This document shows positions 36,701 through 47,556 of a DNA stretch of 64,000 nucleotides, piece by piece. Positions within the stretch are counted from its first letter, which is position 1; each line of letters starts with the position of its first letter. This DNA is from JAHECE01 sp963780675 (GTDB lineage: Bacteria > Actinomycetota > Actinomycetes > Actinomycetales > JAHECE01). Both the position numbers and the translations under genes were made by a program. The stretch is from assembly GCA_963780675.1 (NCBI GenBank), contig CAWACR010000003.1:806001-870000 (forward strand). The letters are read 5' to 3'. Below the pieces are notes generated by a model. The model was not told the DNA's origin and made no database searches. It saw only the letters and a list, made by a program, of their open reading frames with translations.

Positions 36701-39700
36701 ATCGCGCGGTGCGGGAACAGGACATGCCCGGCGAGGACCTGGAAGCGCCCCGCCTCGTCCGGCGAGATCCCGAGGTGGCGCAGCTGCACCTGGCTCTGCG
36801 TCCAGCCGAGCGTGGTCACGCGATCGTGGGCGCCTGTCGCGCGGTGCGCGTCGACAAGTCGCAGCACGTCGTCCCGGGTCGCCGCGACCACCGTCCAGTA
36901 GCGGAGGGTCACCTCGCCGTCGGGGGGCACGTCGATCTCCTGGCTGAGCGAGAAGATCGGGTCGAGCACGTAGCCGGTGGTCCCGGGCTCGTGGGCGCCG
37001 GCGTCGAGCCGCTGCGGGGACCGCGTGGTGCGGTTGCGCCCGAGGAACGCCAGGCGGTCCGTCTCGGGAGCGGGATCGCCGACCGGTCCGCCCTCGGAAG
37101 GCCCCTCGGCGCCTGAGACCACGAAGTGCGCCGCCCACACCTCCGGGTCCTCGGCAGAACGACGACGGCGCGTGGCCACGATGGCCGCGGACTCGGGCAG
37201 GTACTCGGTGTGGACGAACAACTTCGAGAAGGCGGGGTGGGCGTCGTCGTCCCGGGCTCGCGCGAGGACCAGTTCGGCGTAGGACGTCACGGTGATCCGG
37301 CGGTGGCTGCGGCTGTCGTTGCGGACCGTCACCGAGCGGACCACCGCGTCCGACTCCGGGGACAGGTGGTGCTCGACGACGGTCCGCAGGCTCCCGTCTT
37401 GCCTCGAGTACCGGGCGCGGTCCTCGGCGAAGCGCACCTCGTAGGAGTCGGGCGTGGCGCGCACGGGCTCCGCCGTCGCGGACCAGACGTGGCCGGTGCG
37501 GTCCTCCCGCAGGTAGATGTAGTCGCCCGTGACCGCGGTCGTGAGGTCGGGGTGCCACCGGGTGACGGCGATCCCCTTCCAGGTGAGTTGACCGCCACCG
37601 CTCGGGGTGAGGCGCAGGCTCAGCCTCCCGTTGGACATCAGGTGCAGGCCGGGTGCGGTGGCGGCCGCCCCCGTCAGGGTCCGTTCCGCAGGGGCGACGA
37701 CGGCGCGCACGGCCGCCGCGGGGCGGCGTTCCTCGGTGCGCGCGTGGGACACGGGGACGTCGCGCGGGGCGCGTTCCTGGAGGAGCAGCTCGGTCGCACG
37801 GACGATCGGCTCGGAGTGGAAGCGCTCACGCATCACGCCGTCGTGCAGGAGGTTGTCGAGGGCGACGATCGTCATGCCCTGGTGGTGGGCCATGAAGCTC
37901 CGGATGATCGCGAACTCCTGGTCGTCGCGCAGCCGGGAGCGGGTGTAGTCCACGGCCTCGTAGTACCCGAAGCGGCCGCGCGCACCGAGAGCGGCGAGGC
38001 GCCGGTAGTTCTCCGCGGCCGCGGCGGGCCGGACCATCGCGGCGAGCCCGGTCGCGTACGGGGCGATGACCAGGTTGTCCGCGAGGCCACGGACGATGCC
38101 CAGCCCGGGGACGCCGAAGGGCGAGTACTGGTAGTTGAGGTCGAGGTCACGCGCGTTGAAGCCCGACTCGGAGATGCCCCACGGCACGCCGCGGTGAGTG
38201 CCGTACTCGATCTGTTGCCGCACGATCCGCCGGGACGTGCTGGCGAGCAGGCTGGTCACCGGGGCGTTCATGACCAGGGGCGGCATGAGGTACTCGAACA
38301 TCGACCCGGACCAGGACAGCAGGGCGGCGCCCCCGCCCGCGGCGGTGACCGACCGGCCGAGACGGAACCAGTGCCTGGTCCGGACGTCCCCCTTCGCGAC
38401 GGCGATGTAGCTGGTCAGCCGGCACTCGGAGGCCAGCAGGTCGTAGCAGCCCTCGTCGAGTGCGCCTTCGTCCACCTGGTAGCCGACCGAGAGGAGTTCG
38501 CGGCGCGGGTCGAGGAGGAAGGAGAAGTCCGTGGAGTCGAACTCGCGCCGTGCCTGCTCCTCGACCCACGCCAGCCGCTCCCGGATCGCTCGGGACTCGG
38601 CACGGGTCGTCATCGCATCCCGCTGGAGGGATTCGACAGTGCGCCTTGTGGCCTCGATCCAGGTCGCGAGCCTCGCCGGAGGTGGGGGCGACCTCCGCCA
38701 GGCTCGCGAGGGCGGCCGCCACCGCCGACAGGCCGAGGCCCGGGTCCTCGCCGGGAGCGAGACCTGTGACGGCCTCGTCGACGACGGCGAGGCGCGCCTC
38801 GATCACCGCCCGCTGGTCGCCGGCGATCGCCTCGAGGTCGAGGTCCGCGAGGGCCTGGCGCACGAGGGCGACACCGTCCGCGATACCCGTGCCGAGGTGG
38901 CCGTGGGCGCCGGGATGCTCGGCCCACTCCCGGCAGGTGGCGGCCAGGACGAGCAGGTGCCCGGCCAGGTTGCCGCTGTCGACGGTCGAGACGTAGCGGG
39001 GTGGCAGCGGCGTCAGCGTCCGGGTGTCGTACCAGTTGAACAGGTGGCCGCCGTGTCGCTCGAGCCCGGAGAGCGTCCGCATCGTGGCCTCGAGGCGGTC
39101 GACGGCGTCCTCGAGCCCGATCCAGCCGAAGTCGCGAGCGCTGACCGTCGCGAGCAGGTAGAGGCCGATGTTGGTCGGCGACGTCCGGTGGGCGACCGCC
39201 TGTTCCGGGTCCTCCTGCACGTTGTCCGGGGGGAGGTGGTTCTCTTCGGCCGTCACGAACGCGGTGAAGAAGGCCCACGTCCGGCGGGCGATCACCCGGA
39301 GGTACCCGAGGTCTTCTGCGGTTGCGACCACGTCGGCCGGCTCGTCGCGGCGGCTGACCCGCTCGGCGATGAGCGGGGCGACCAGCCACAGGGCGGCGGG
39401 CACCGCGGCCACCGCGAGGTGGGCCGGGCTGTGCGTCGCCGCGACGGCGAGCAGCGCGATCGGTGCGACGTAGCCCATCGCCATCAAGCGCACGAACCGT
39501 CGCGCGGTGCCCTTGGCCTGCCGCTGCGCGGCGGCCGCGGTGGTCCATTCGAGGAGGTGCCGGTGCGTCACGACCAGGCGCCACAGCGTGCGCGCGACGG
39601 CATCGACCATGAGCGCCGCCTGGTGGCTGAGGAACGCGAGATCCAGGGTTCCGAGAGCGAGGGCCTGAGCGCCGTCGTCGGCGAGGGCCCGTGCCTGGCT

Positions 39701-42284
39701 GCGCTTGGTGACGCCCTCGCGCCGGAGCAGGACGGCCGGGGCGAGCATGAGCAGGGGAAGGAGGAAGAACCCCGCCACGACGAGCACCAACCAGGCCAGC
39801 GCCGCCGGAGCCGGGAGGACGGCGACGGCCACCAGCAGCCCCAGGACGAAGGCCACGGGGGAGAGCGAGCGGCGCAGGTTGTCGAGCATCTTCCACAGCC
39901 CGAGAGCGCTCATCCCCTCGCGGCGGTGCAGGATCCACGGCAGGAGCTGCCAGTCCCCACGCGTCCACCGGTGGGTGCGCGAGCACGCCACCTCGTAGGA
40001 GGTCGGATGCTCCTCGACCACCTCGACGTCGGTGACGAGCGCGGCTCGTGCGTAGTTGCCCTCCAACAGGTCGTGGCTGAGGACGGAGTTCTCCGGGATG
40101 CGGCCGTCGAGTGCCCGCGAGAGCGCGTCGATGTCGTAGATGCCCTTGCCGGCGAACGACCCCTCCAAGAAGAGGTCCTGGTAGACGTCGGAGATGGCGA
40201 ACGCGTACGGGTCGAGACCCTGGCGGGTGGAGTAGACCCGCTGGAAGGGCGAGGTGTCGTCCTCGGGTGGCAGCGACGGGGTGACCCGGGGCTGGAGGAT
40301 GGAGTAGCCGCGCGTCACACGCCCGGTACGGGGGTCGAACCGGGCCGTGTTGAGCGGGTGGGCCAGTTTGGCGACCAACTTCTTTGCCGCCCCACGGGGC
40401 AGGACCGTGTCGGAGTCCAGCGTGATCACGTAGCGGAACGGGCCGGGCAGGCGACCCTCGATCGTCGTGAAACTCGTCTCCTTGCCGCCGCGCAGGAGGT
40501 CGTTGAGTTCCTCCAACTTGCCGCGCTTGCGCTCCCACCCCATCCACACTCCTTCGGCGGCGTTGTACAACCGCGCCCGGTGGAACAGGAGGAAGCGGTC
40601 GCCGTAGCGGGCGTTCAGCCGGCGGATCCCGGACCGGGCCGCCTCGAGGAGGTCCTCGTCGTCGTCCCGGTGCTCGGTCGCGCTGTCGGCCCAGTCGGTG
40701 ACCGCGGCGACGTAGATCTCGCCCGTGTCGTTGGCGAGGTGGTGCACCTCGAGACCGTCGATGAGCTCGTCGATCCCTGCGCGGGAGGTGAGCATCGTCG
40801 GCACCACGACCAGCGTGCGCAGGTCCGCCGGGACCCCGTCGCGCAGAGCGAGGGCGGGGAGGACCGAGGCGTGCAGGATCCGGGTCGCGCGGTAGTTGAC
40901 GAGATCCAGCGCGAAGTCGCTGGCGGGGATCGCGGCGAGAAGCGCGAGGAGGATCACCCATCCCGCCGGCAGTCCGCCGGACAACCACCCGACCAGCCAG
41001 AGGGTGAGCGCGAGGAGCACACCGGTGGTGAGGGACAGGACACCGAAGTACCCGGGCAGGCCGGCCCTCCGGATGCCGCGGGCGACCCGCTCCCGCAGCG
41101 GCGACCGGTAGCCGAGGGACCGCTCGAATCGCCTCCGACCCTCGTCGACGAGCCAGAAGCCCACGTCCTGGCCGAGGTCGTCGGGCGCGGTGCGGGCGAG
41201 GGTGAGGGCCGCGCGGGTGACGTCGATCTCGACCTGACCCGAGCCGCGAGCGAGGCGTTCGATCGCGGAGCGGTAGAGGTTGCGCGTCGTGAAGTCCAGG
41301 GCGGCGTACCCCGGGTTCGCCCGGAGTTCGGCCTCGATCAGGCTGACCGACTCCAGCCAGTCCTCCCAGTTGACGTCGGCGAGGACCCGCAGCGACCGGA
41401 AGATGTTCCGCATGGTCAAGGAGGCGCCTGCCTGGGCCTGGTGCTCCTCCTGGATGGCCTCCTCCGGGTCGAGACCCCGCGGGAGTTCGCCGCGGAGCCA
41501 GTCGAGCGCCTCGTCGGCCGGCTGCTCGGTGAGGCGGCGCAGCAGTTGGACCGCGAAGGCACGGCCGGGGTGGAAGGTCGCCCGGTCGGGGAGGGCCTGG
41601 GCCAGGGGCTGCGGCGTAGACCCGTCGATCCCCAGCAGGCGATCGGCCACGCGGTCGGCGGCGGTGCGTTGCCCGGCCGCCTCGACGATCTGCTCCGACA
41701 CGCGGCGGACGTTCTCGATCAGGATCATGCGCAGGGTGATGGGCGCGGCCCAGAGCTCGCCGAGCGTGAAGGCCTTCCGCGTCTCGTGGGCGTGGATGAA
41801 CCGGCCGAGCTGGTCGGGATCGATGTTGCTGTCGGTGTGCGCGACGTACGCCCACATGACGCCGAAGATCCGGGGGTGGCCCTCGAGGACGCCGGGCCCG
41901 AGTTTCGGCAGTTGCCTGAAGTACCCCGGAGGCAGGTCCCGGTGCACCTGCCGCAGGTGCTCCTCGACCGCGTGGAAGTTGTCCACCAGCCACTCCGCGG
42001 CCGGCGTGACGGCGTGACCGGCGTCGAGTTCGCCGAGCATCGCTTCGTAGCACCGGACAAGAGCGCGGTCGTTCTGCTCCATACGTTGGAGCAGTGACAC
42101 GACCGGGGTCGCGTTCGCGGACGACGACCTGGCTGTCGGCGAGGGTGACGGCATGCCGCTCGAGCGCCTCGTCGTTGAACAGTTCGGCTCGGATGGGCTC
42201 GCGATTGTCCCAGGGCGCGTGCGAACGCCGCGGCCACGGGGCGGTTCTCGGGGAGATCCCTGTTCCCACGGGTCCACCTCCCAA
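33775..42284 (-). pseudogene. ndvB: NdvB-type cyclic beta-glucan synthase with two frameshifts
   Basis: About 2,830 codons, the usual NdvB size. From 42284: EPIRAELFNDEALERHAVTL, a shift at about 42085-42130, then WLVDNFHAVEEHLRQVH, membrane segments (FGVLSLTTGVLLALTLWLVG and more), the GT84 glycosyltransferase (YVITLDSDTVLPRG; SRTHRWTRGDWQLLPW), further membrane segments, and a glucoamylase-like domain. A second shift at about 38660-38700 links to FSFLLDPRRELLSVGYQVDE, two carbohydrate-binding parts and a C-terminal GH94 phosphorylase domain with catalytic Asp in MGTGDWNDGMNRVG. It would make and size beta-1,2-glucan at the membrane. Everything but the two shifts is intact. Confidence 0.88.
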
Positions 42285-42455
42285 CCGCCGACGAGGTGCG
42301 CGCTTCCGGGCGAAGACCGGCTCGTCGGGCGAGGGCCTCCTTCCGCCACCATACGCTTGGCCCTAGCGGTCACATGGCGCAGGCTTCGCGCAGTCTCACC
42401 GCCGACGGCGACAGCGCGCCTGATGTGAAGCAGAAACCCGGGCCGGGGGCGGCAG

Positions 42456-42725
42456 CTAGCCGACGACGGCGCTCTCGGGTCCGCCGGGGAGGAGCACCAC
42501 GACCACGGCGCCGCGGCGCAGCTGGCGTCCTCGCCGGTCCTCGACGACGCCGTCGACCAGCACGGCCTCGTCCTCGATGAGCTCGCGCGCGTCCGCACCG
42601 GAGTCGGCCAGACCGGCCAGCTTGAGGAACTGGCCGAGCCGGATCACCTCGTCCCGGATCGGAACGGTGGGCGGCGGAGCGGGTTCGGAAGCCACGACGC
42701 CATGGTCGCAGGCCGCCGGGTCCAC
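42456..42725 (-). CDS. Small S4-domain RNA-binding protein
   Basis: An 89-residue protein that is essentially one S4 domain: IRLGQFLKLAGLADSGADAR then ELIEDEAVLVDGVVEDRRGR and QLRRGAVVVVL. It resembles YbcJ/RluB-type stand-alone S4 proteins that bind structured RNA, perhaps rRNA. An in-frame GTG (VVASEPAPPP) is an alternative start. It is divergent from adk and upstream of ndvB. Confidence 0.85.
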   Translation of the reverse strand: MDPAACDHGVVASEPAPPPTVPIRDEVIRLGQFLKLAGLADSGADARELIEDEAVLVDGVVEDRRGRQLRRGAVVVVLLPGGPESAVVG

Positions 42726-42921
42726 GCGGACTCCGAACCCGCGTGGCCGTCAGATGAGTCCGAGCGAGATCCCGATGGCCGACGTCGGGGCCGTCCTGGG
42801 GGCCGTGCGCACGCAGCCCGGCTGACGTCCTCGGCGCGCTGACCGGGCCGGAGAACGCCCGAGACGCTCCCGCGCCGTCGAATAGGGTCGAGCGACCGGG
42901 CCGGACAGAAAGGGCACTCCC

Positions 42922-43509
42922 GTGAGCACTCATCTCGTCATCCTCGGACCGCCCGGAGCGGGCAAAGGAACGCAAGCCGTTCGGCTGGCTGCCCGGCTCG
43001 GCATCACGCCCATCTCCACCGGGGAGATCTTCCGGGCGAACGTCAGGAACCAGACGCCGCTCGGAGTCACGGTCCGCCGGCTCATCGAGGCGGGGGAGTA
43101 CGTCCCTGACGAGATCACCAACGCCATCGTCCGCGGACGGCTGACCCAGCCCGACGCCCTCTCCGGGTTCATCATCGACGGCTACCCGCGAACACCGGGG
43201 CAGGTCGCCGAGCTCGACGCGATCCTCGCAGACGACGACTACGGCATCGATGCGGTGCTCGAACTGGTCGCCGACACCGACGCGATCGTCGAGCGTCTCC
43301 TGCGCCGGGCGTCGATCGAAGGGCGCCCGGACGACACCGAGTCGGTCGTCCGACGGCGCCTGGAGATCTATGCCGAGGAGTCCGAGCCGCTGACCCGGAT
43401 CTACGCCGACCGAGGCCTGCTGGTCCGGATCGACGGCATGGCAGCCATCGACGACGTCACCGAGTCCATGGTCACCAGCCTCACCGACCCCCGACACGCG
43501 TTGCGCTGA
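42922..43509 (+). CDS. adk: Adenylate kinase
   Basis: Balances adenine nucleotides by ATP + AMP = 2 ADP. The 195-residue protein has the P-loop GPPGAGKGTQ (residues 9-18), STGEIFRANV, GFIIDGYPRTPGQ (AMP-lid signature) and the RRLEIYAEESEPL helix. The short LID lacks the zinc-type cysteines, as in other actinobacterial forms. GTG 42922 follows AAAGGG. Unlike the classic location beside secY, this gene stands alone before pst, so it may be a second adenylate kinase of the genome. Confidence 0.9.
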   Translation: MSTHLVILGPPGAGKGTQAVRLAARLGITPISTGEIFRANVRNQTPLGVTVRRLIEAGEYVPDEITNAIVRGRLTQPDALSGFIIDGYPRTPGQVAELDAILADDDYGIDAVLELVADTDAIVERLLRRASIEGRPDDTESVVRRRLEIYAEESEPLTRIYADRGLLVRIDGMAAIDDVTESMVTSLTDPRHALR

Positions 43510-43624
43510 CTCCTCCGTCGAAGCGGTCCGGCCCGCCTCGCTCCCGCCTCCCCGTGCCATGCACCGGGTTCATGGGGGAGTGCGAGGAGACCGTCATGCG
43601 CAGGTGGTCGGCGATTCCGTTCGT

Positions 43625-43646
43625 GTTCACCGTCTGTTCACCGTGA
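43625..43646 (+). promoter_or_regulatory. PHO box upstream of pstS
   Basis: Two adjacent 11-bp direct repeats, GTTCACCGTCT (43625-43635) and GTTCACCGTGA (43636-43646), match the GTTCACC-type PhoP half-sites known from Streptomyces pst and pho promoters. The box lies 78 bp before the pstS start, as expected for activation under phosphate starvation. Confidence 0.75.
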
Positions 43647-43679
43647 CCGCGTTTGCTCGTCCCTGTTCGGATCACTGGA

Positions 43680-43701
43680 GCGCCTCGCACGAGCGAGGCG
43701 C
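43680..43701 (+). other. Hairpin in the pstS leader
   Basis: GCGCCTCG (43680-43687) pairs exactly with CGAGGCGC (43694-43701) around a 6-nt loop. It lies 22 nt before the pstS GTG and could affect message stability or translation. Confidence 0.5.
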
Positions 43702-43723
43702 CCATGCGAGACAGGAAACCCAC

Positions 43724-44698
43724 GTGACCAGACTTCCCAAGCGCACCGCGGCCGGCCTCGGCGTCGCAGGGCTCGCGCTCACGCTCGCCGCGTGCGGCGG
43801 CCAGGGCGGGTCCAGCAGCAGCAGCACCGACGGGTCCGGGCTGTCGGGCGACGTCGTGATCGACGGCTCCTCCACGGTCGAGCCCCTGAGCTCGGCGGCC
43901 GCCACCATCTTCCGGGACGTCGAGCCCGGCGTGAACGTGTCCGTCGCCACCTCGGGCACCGGCGGAGGCTTCCAGCGCTTCTGCGACGGCGAGACCGACA
44001 TCTCCGACGCCTCCCGCGAGATCAAGGCGGAGGAGGCGGCGATCTGCGCCGAGAACGGCATCGAGTTCACCGAGATCATCATCGCGAACGACGGCCTCTC
44101 CGTCGTCGTGAACCCGGCCAACGACTGGCTCCCCGGCCAGTGCATCACCACCGACCAGCTCGCCACGATCTGGGGTCCCGAGGCCGAGGGCACCGTGATG
44201 AGCTGGCAGGACGTCGACGCCTCCTTCCCGGACGTCCCGCTCGAGCTGTACGGCGCGGGCACCGACTCCGGCACGTTCGACTACTTCACCGCCGCCATCA
44301 ACGGTGAAGAGGGCGCCATCCGCGTCGACTACACGCCGTCGGAGGACGACAACCTCACGGTTCAGGGCGTCTCCGGCTCCGATGGCGCGATGGGCTTCTT
44401 CGGACTCAGCTACGCCGAGGAGAACGCCGATTCGGTCCAGCTCCTCGCCGTGGACAGCGGCGCGGGCTGCGTCGTGCCGTCGTCCGAGACCGTGCAGGAC
44501 GGGTCCTACACCCCGCTCGGCCGGCCGTTGTTCATCTACGTGAACAACGCGAGCTACGCGGACAACGAGGCGGTCCGGACGTTCGTCGACTTCTACGTCG
44601 AGAACGAGGCGCAGGTCGCCGAGGAGGCGCTCTTCATCGGCCTGACGGACGAGCAGCGCACGACGGCTCAGGAAGAGCTCGCCTCGCTTCTCGGCTGA
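43724..44698 (+). CDS. pstS: Phosphate ABC transporter substrate-binding lipoprotein
   Basis: Binds phosphate outside the membrane for PstCAB. The 324-residue protein starts at GTG 43724 (VTRLPKRTAAGLG) after an AGGAAA ribosome site; the signal core ends in the lipobox LTLAACGG. The binding motifs are VIDGSSTVEPLSSAAA, ATSGTGGGFQRFCDGETDIS, GAGTDSGTFDYFTAAING and GVSGSDGAMGFFGLSYAEEN. It belongs to the longer PstS type that follows DASREIK with an extra loop. First gene of pstSCAB, under the PHO box. Confidence 0.96.
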   Translation: MTRLPKRTAAGLGVAGLALTLAACGGQGGSSSSSTDGSGLSGDVVIDGSSTVEPLSSAAATIFRDVEPGVNVSVATSGTGGGFQRFCDGETDISDASREIKAEEAAICAENGIEFTEIIIANDGLSVVVNPANDWLPGQCITTDQLATIWGPEAEGTVMSWQDVDASFPDVPLELYGAGTDSGTFDYFTAAINGEEGAIRVDYTPSEDDNLTVQGVSGSDGAMGFFGLSYAEENADSVQLLAVDSGAGCVVPSSETVQDGSYTPLGRPLFIYVNNASYADNEAVRTFVDFYVENEAQVAEEALFIGLTDEQRTTAQEELASLLG

Positions 44699-44738
44699 AC
44701 CACCGTCCCGAGCCACCGATCAGGGGAATCCTCTCCAC

Positions 44739-45707
44739 ATGAGCGCAACCCAGATCCCGTCGCCCGGCTCGACCTCGCGGTCGAGCCGGGCGACCGGCAC
44801 CACCGAGATCAGCCTCCGCCGGAGCTCTCCCCGCCGAGTCGAGTCACTGATGCGACTTCTGCTCCGGCTCTCGGCGTGGCTGTCGATCCTCATCACCATC
44901 GGGATCATCCTCGCCCTCCTGGCGCCGGCCCTCGCCTTCTTCCGTGAGGTCTCCGTCATCGAGTTCCTCACCGGGACGCGCTGGGCGCCTCAGTTCGCCG
45001 ACCCGTCCTTCGGCGTTCTCCCGCTCGTCACCGCGACCGCCTGGACCACGTTCATCGCCCTCACCGTGGCGGTCCCGCTCGGCCTCGGCGCGGCCATCTA
45101 CCTCTCGGAGTACGCGCACCCCAAGGCGCGCAAGACGCTCAAGCCGATCCTCGAGGTCCTCGCCGGCATCCCGACGGTCGTGTTCGGCTTCTTCGCCCTC
45201 TACTGGTTCGCGCCGACCGTGCTGAAGGACTTCCTGGGCATCGACGTCGGGACCTTCTCGATCCTCGCGGCGGGCCTCGTCATGGGCATCATGATCATCC
45301 CGACGGTTGCTTCGCTCTCGGAGGACGCCATGTCTGCGGTCCCGCAGGCGATGCGGCAAGGTTCCGCGGCTCTCGGCGCGAACCGGATGCAGACGACCCT
45401 CCGGGTGGTCTTTCCGGCGGCTCTCTCCGGCATCGTGGCGGCCATCGTGCTCGGCATCTCCCGCGCCATCGGCGAGACGATGATCGTGGCGATCGCGGCC
45501 GGAGCCCGTCCGCAGATGGTCACCGACCCCACCATGGAGGGGGCCACGATGACCGGCTTCATCGCCCGCATGGCCCTCGGCGACTCCCGTGTGGGCTCGC
45601 TCCAGTACAACACCCTCTTCGCGGTGGGCCTGCTCCTCTTCGTGCTGACGCTCTTCGTCAACATGATCAGCATCCAGCTCGTCCGACGCTTCCGGCAGGA
45701 GTACTGA
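44739..45707 (+). CDS. pstC: Phosphate ABC transporter permease PstC
   Basis: Membrane subunit of the phosphate importer; 322 residues. After a Ser/Arg-rich cytoplasmic N-terminus (about 35 residues) there are six membrane segments, the first SILITIGIILALLAPALAFF, and the permease EAA loop MRQGSAALGANRMQTTLRVV. IPTVVFGFFALYWF is the PstC hallmark. Its TGA overlaps the pstA ATG at 45705-45709. Confidence 0.96.
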   Translation: MSATQIPSPGSTSRSSRATGTTEISLRRSSPRRVESLMRLLLRLSAWLSILITIGIILALLAPALAFFREVSVIEFLTGTRWAPQFADPSFGVLPLVTATAWTTFIALTVAVPLGLGAAIYLSEYAHPKARKTLKPILEVLAGIPTVVFGFFALYWFAPTVLKDFLGIDVGTFSILAAGLVMGIMIIPTVASLSEDAMSAVPQAMRQGSAALGANRMQTTLRVVFPAALSGIVAAIVLGISRAIGETMIVAIAAGARPQMVTDPTMEGATMTGFIARMALGDSRVGSLQYNTLFAVGLLLFVLTLFVNMISIQLVRRFRQEY

Positions 45708-46627
45708 TGGCCACGGCCACCACAGCGCGCGACACGCGCCCGTCCGCCCCGTCCGCAGCGATCGCCGGGCGAGGTCGGGGGAAAGAGCGCAGCAACGCGT
45801 CCTTGATCTTCATCGGCCTCCTCTGGCTGAGTCTGCTGATCGCGTTCGTGACGCTCGTGATCCTCATCGTCACCACGCTCGACAGCGGATGGGACCGCCT
45901 GGACAGCCGCCTCTTCACCGAGTACCCCTCGTCGAGGCCTGAGGAGGCCGGTGCCCGACCGGCGATCATCGGCTCGCTCTGGGTCATCGCGACGACGGCG
46001 GTGCTCGCCATCCCGCTCGGCGTGGCGGCCGCGGTGCACCTCGAGGAGTTCGCGGACCGGAACCACTGGTTCAACCGCTTCATCGAGCTGAATGTCCAGA
46101 ACTTGTCCGCTATCCCGTCGATCATCTACGGCATGTTGGCGATCGGCGTCCTGACGCTGCTCGGCGTCGCGAACAAGAACGTGGTCCTCGGCGGAGCGCT
46201 GGCGCTGGCTCTGCTCATTCTCCCGGTCATCATCATCGCCACCCGCGAGGCGCTGCGCTCGGTTCCGAGAGAGCTCCGGCAGGGTTCGCTCGCGCTCGGC
46301 GCGACAGAGCTGCAGACCACCTGGCACATCACGCTCCCGGCAGCCGTGCCGGGGATCGCGACGGGGACGATCCTTGCCCTGTCCCGTGCGCTCGGCGAGG
46401 CGGCCCCGCTCCTGCTGCTCGGCGCGCTCGTGTTCATCTCCTACGATCCGAACGGCCTGCTCAGCGGCTTCACCACCATGCCGATCCAGATCTACGGCTG
46501 GACGAGCGCTCCCCAGGAGGGCTTCCACGAGTTGGCCGCTGCGACGTCGATCCTGCTCGTCGGGATCCTCCTTCTCATGAACGCCGCCGCCATCATCATC
46601 CGCAACCGCTATCAGCAGCGCTGGTAG
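45707..46627 (+). CDS. pstA: Phosphate ABC transporter permease PstA
   Basis: Second membrane subunit, 306 residues, six membrane segments beginning LLWLSLLIAFVTLVILIVTT. It shows NLSAIPSIIYGMLAIGVL and the EAA loop LRQGSLALGATELQTTWHI, then LSRALGEAAPLLLLGALVFI. It overlaps pstC by one base, ensuring matched synthesis. Confidence 0.96.
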   Translation: MATATTARDTRPSAPSAAIAGRGRGKERSNASLIFIGLLWLSLLIAFVTLVILIVTTLDSGWDRLDSRLFTEYPSSRPEEAGARPAIIGSLWVIATTAVLAIPLGVAAAVHLEEFADRNHWFNRFIELNVQNLSAIPSIIYGMLAIGVLTLLGVANKNVVLGGALALALLILPVIIIATREALRSVPRELRQGSLALGATELQTTWHITLPAAVPGIATGTILALSRALGEAAPLLLLGALVFISYDPNGLLSGFTTMPIQIYGWTSAPQEGFHELAAATSILLVGILLLMNAAAIIIRNRYQQRW

Positions 46628-46646
46628 AGCCCGAGGGATACTGCCC

Positions 46647-47537
46647 GTGACCACCACCCAATCGGAAGCGACGATGTCCCAGACGACACCCGCCAGCGCT
46701 CACGTCATCAGCACCCGGCCTGAGCTCAACGTCCACCGCGAGGTGGCAGACGCCCCGGACCCCGTTCTCGCGTGCGAGAACGTCGAGGTGTTCTACGGGT
46801 CCTTCCGCGCCGTCCGCGACGTCTCCATGACGTTCGGCCACAACGAGATCACGGCGCTCATCGGACCCTCCGGGTGCGGCAAGTCCACCCTGCTGCGCTC
46901 CCTCAACCGGATGAACGACCTGGTCGACGGCGCGCGGGTGACGGGTGCCATCCGGTACTGGGGCGAGGACATGTACGCCCCGGGCGTGGACCCCATCGAG
47001 GTCCGCCGGCGCATCGGCATGGTCTTCCAGAAGCCGAACCCGTTCCCGAAGTCCATCTACGACAACATCGCGTACGGACCCCGCGTCACGGGCATGAAGA
47101 TCGGGAGCATGGACGACCACGTCGAGGAGGTGCTCACGCGCGCCGCCCTGTGGGACGAGGTCAAGGACAAGCTCAAGCAGAGCGCCTACGGGCTGTCCGG
47201 CGGACAGCAGCAGCGGCTGTGCATCGCCCGGACCATCGCGGTCAAGCCCGACGTCATCCTGATGGACGAGCCCTGCTCCGCGCTCGACCCCATCGCCACG
47301 CTGCGCATCGAGGAGCTCATGCAGGAGCTCAGCAGCCAGTACACGATCGTCATCGTCACGCACAACATGCAGCAGGCGGCCCGCGTGGCCGACAGGACCG
47401 CCTTCTTCACGGCGATCGCGGACGAGACGACCGGCGACCGCACGGGTGAGCTCGTCGAGTTCGACCGCACCGCGAAGATCTTCGAGAACCCCGCGGACAA
47501 GCGGACCGAGGACTACATCTCCGGCCGCTTCGGCTGA
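46647..47537 (+). CDS. pstB: Phosphate ABC transporter ATP-binding protein PstB
   Basis: ATPase that powers phosphate import. In 296 residues: Walker A GPSGCGKSTLLRSLNRMNDL, Q-loop MVFQKPNPFPKSIYDNIAYG, signature LSGGQQQRLCIART, Walker B VILMDEPCSALDP and switch His VIVTHNMQQA. GTG 46647 gives about 35 residues before the core; ATG 46674 is an alternative. It lies 19 bp after pstA and 19 bp before the regulator gene. Confidence 0.96.
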   Translation: MTTTQSEATMSQTTPASAHVISTRPELNVHREVADAPDPVLACENVEVFYGSFRAVRDVSMTFGHNEITALIGPSGCGKSTLLRSLNRMNDLVDGARVTGAIRYWGEDMYAPGVDPIEVRRRIGMVFQKPNPFPKSIYDNIAYGPRVTGMKIGSMDDHVEEVLTRAALWDEVKDKLKQSAYGLSGGQQQRLCIARTIAVKPDVILMDEPCSALDPIATLRIEELMQELSSQYTIVIVTHNMQQAARVADRTAFFTAIADETTGDRTGELVEFDRTAKIFENPADKRTEDYISGRFG

Positions 47538-47556
47538 GCGACCCGATGCCGCGCCC

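Noticed and set aside
34018..37116. Very long open frames opposite ndvB, more than 1,000 codons
   Set aside because: The plus-strand frames here and at 38531-42097 are low-complexity Arg/Gly/Asp/Val-rich text with no motifs. They are GC-bias shadows of the ndvB coding strand.
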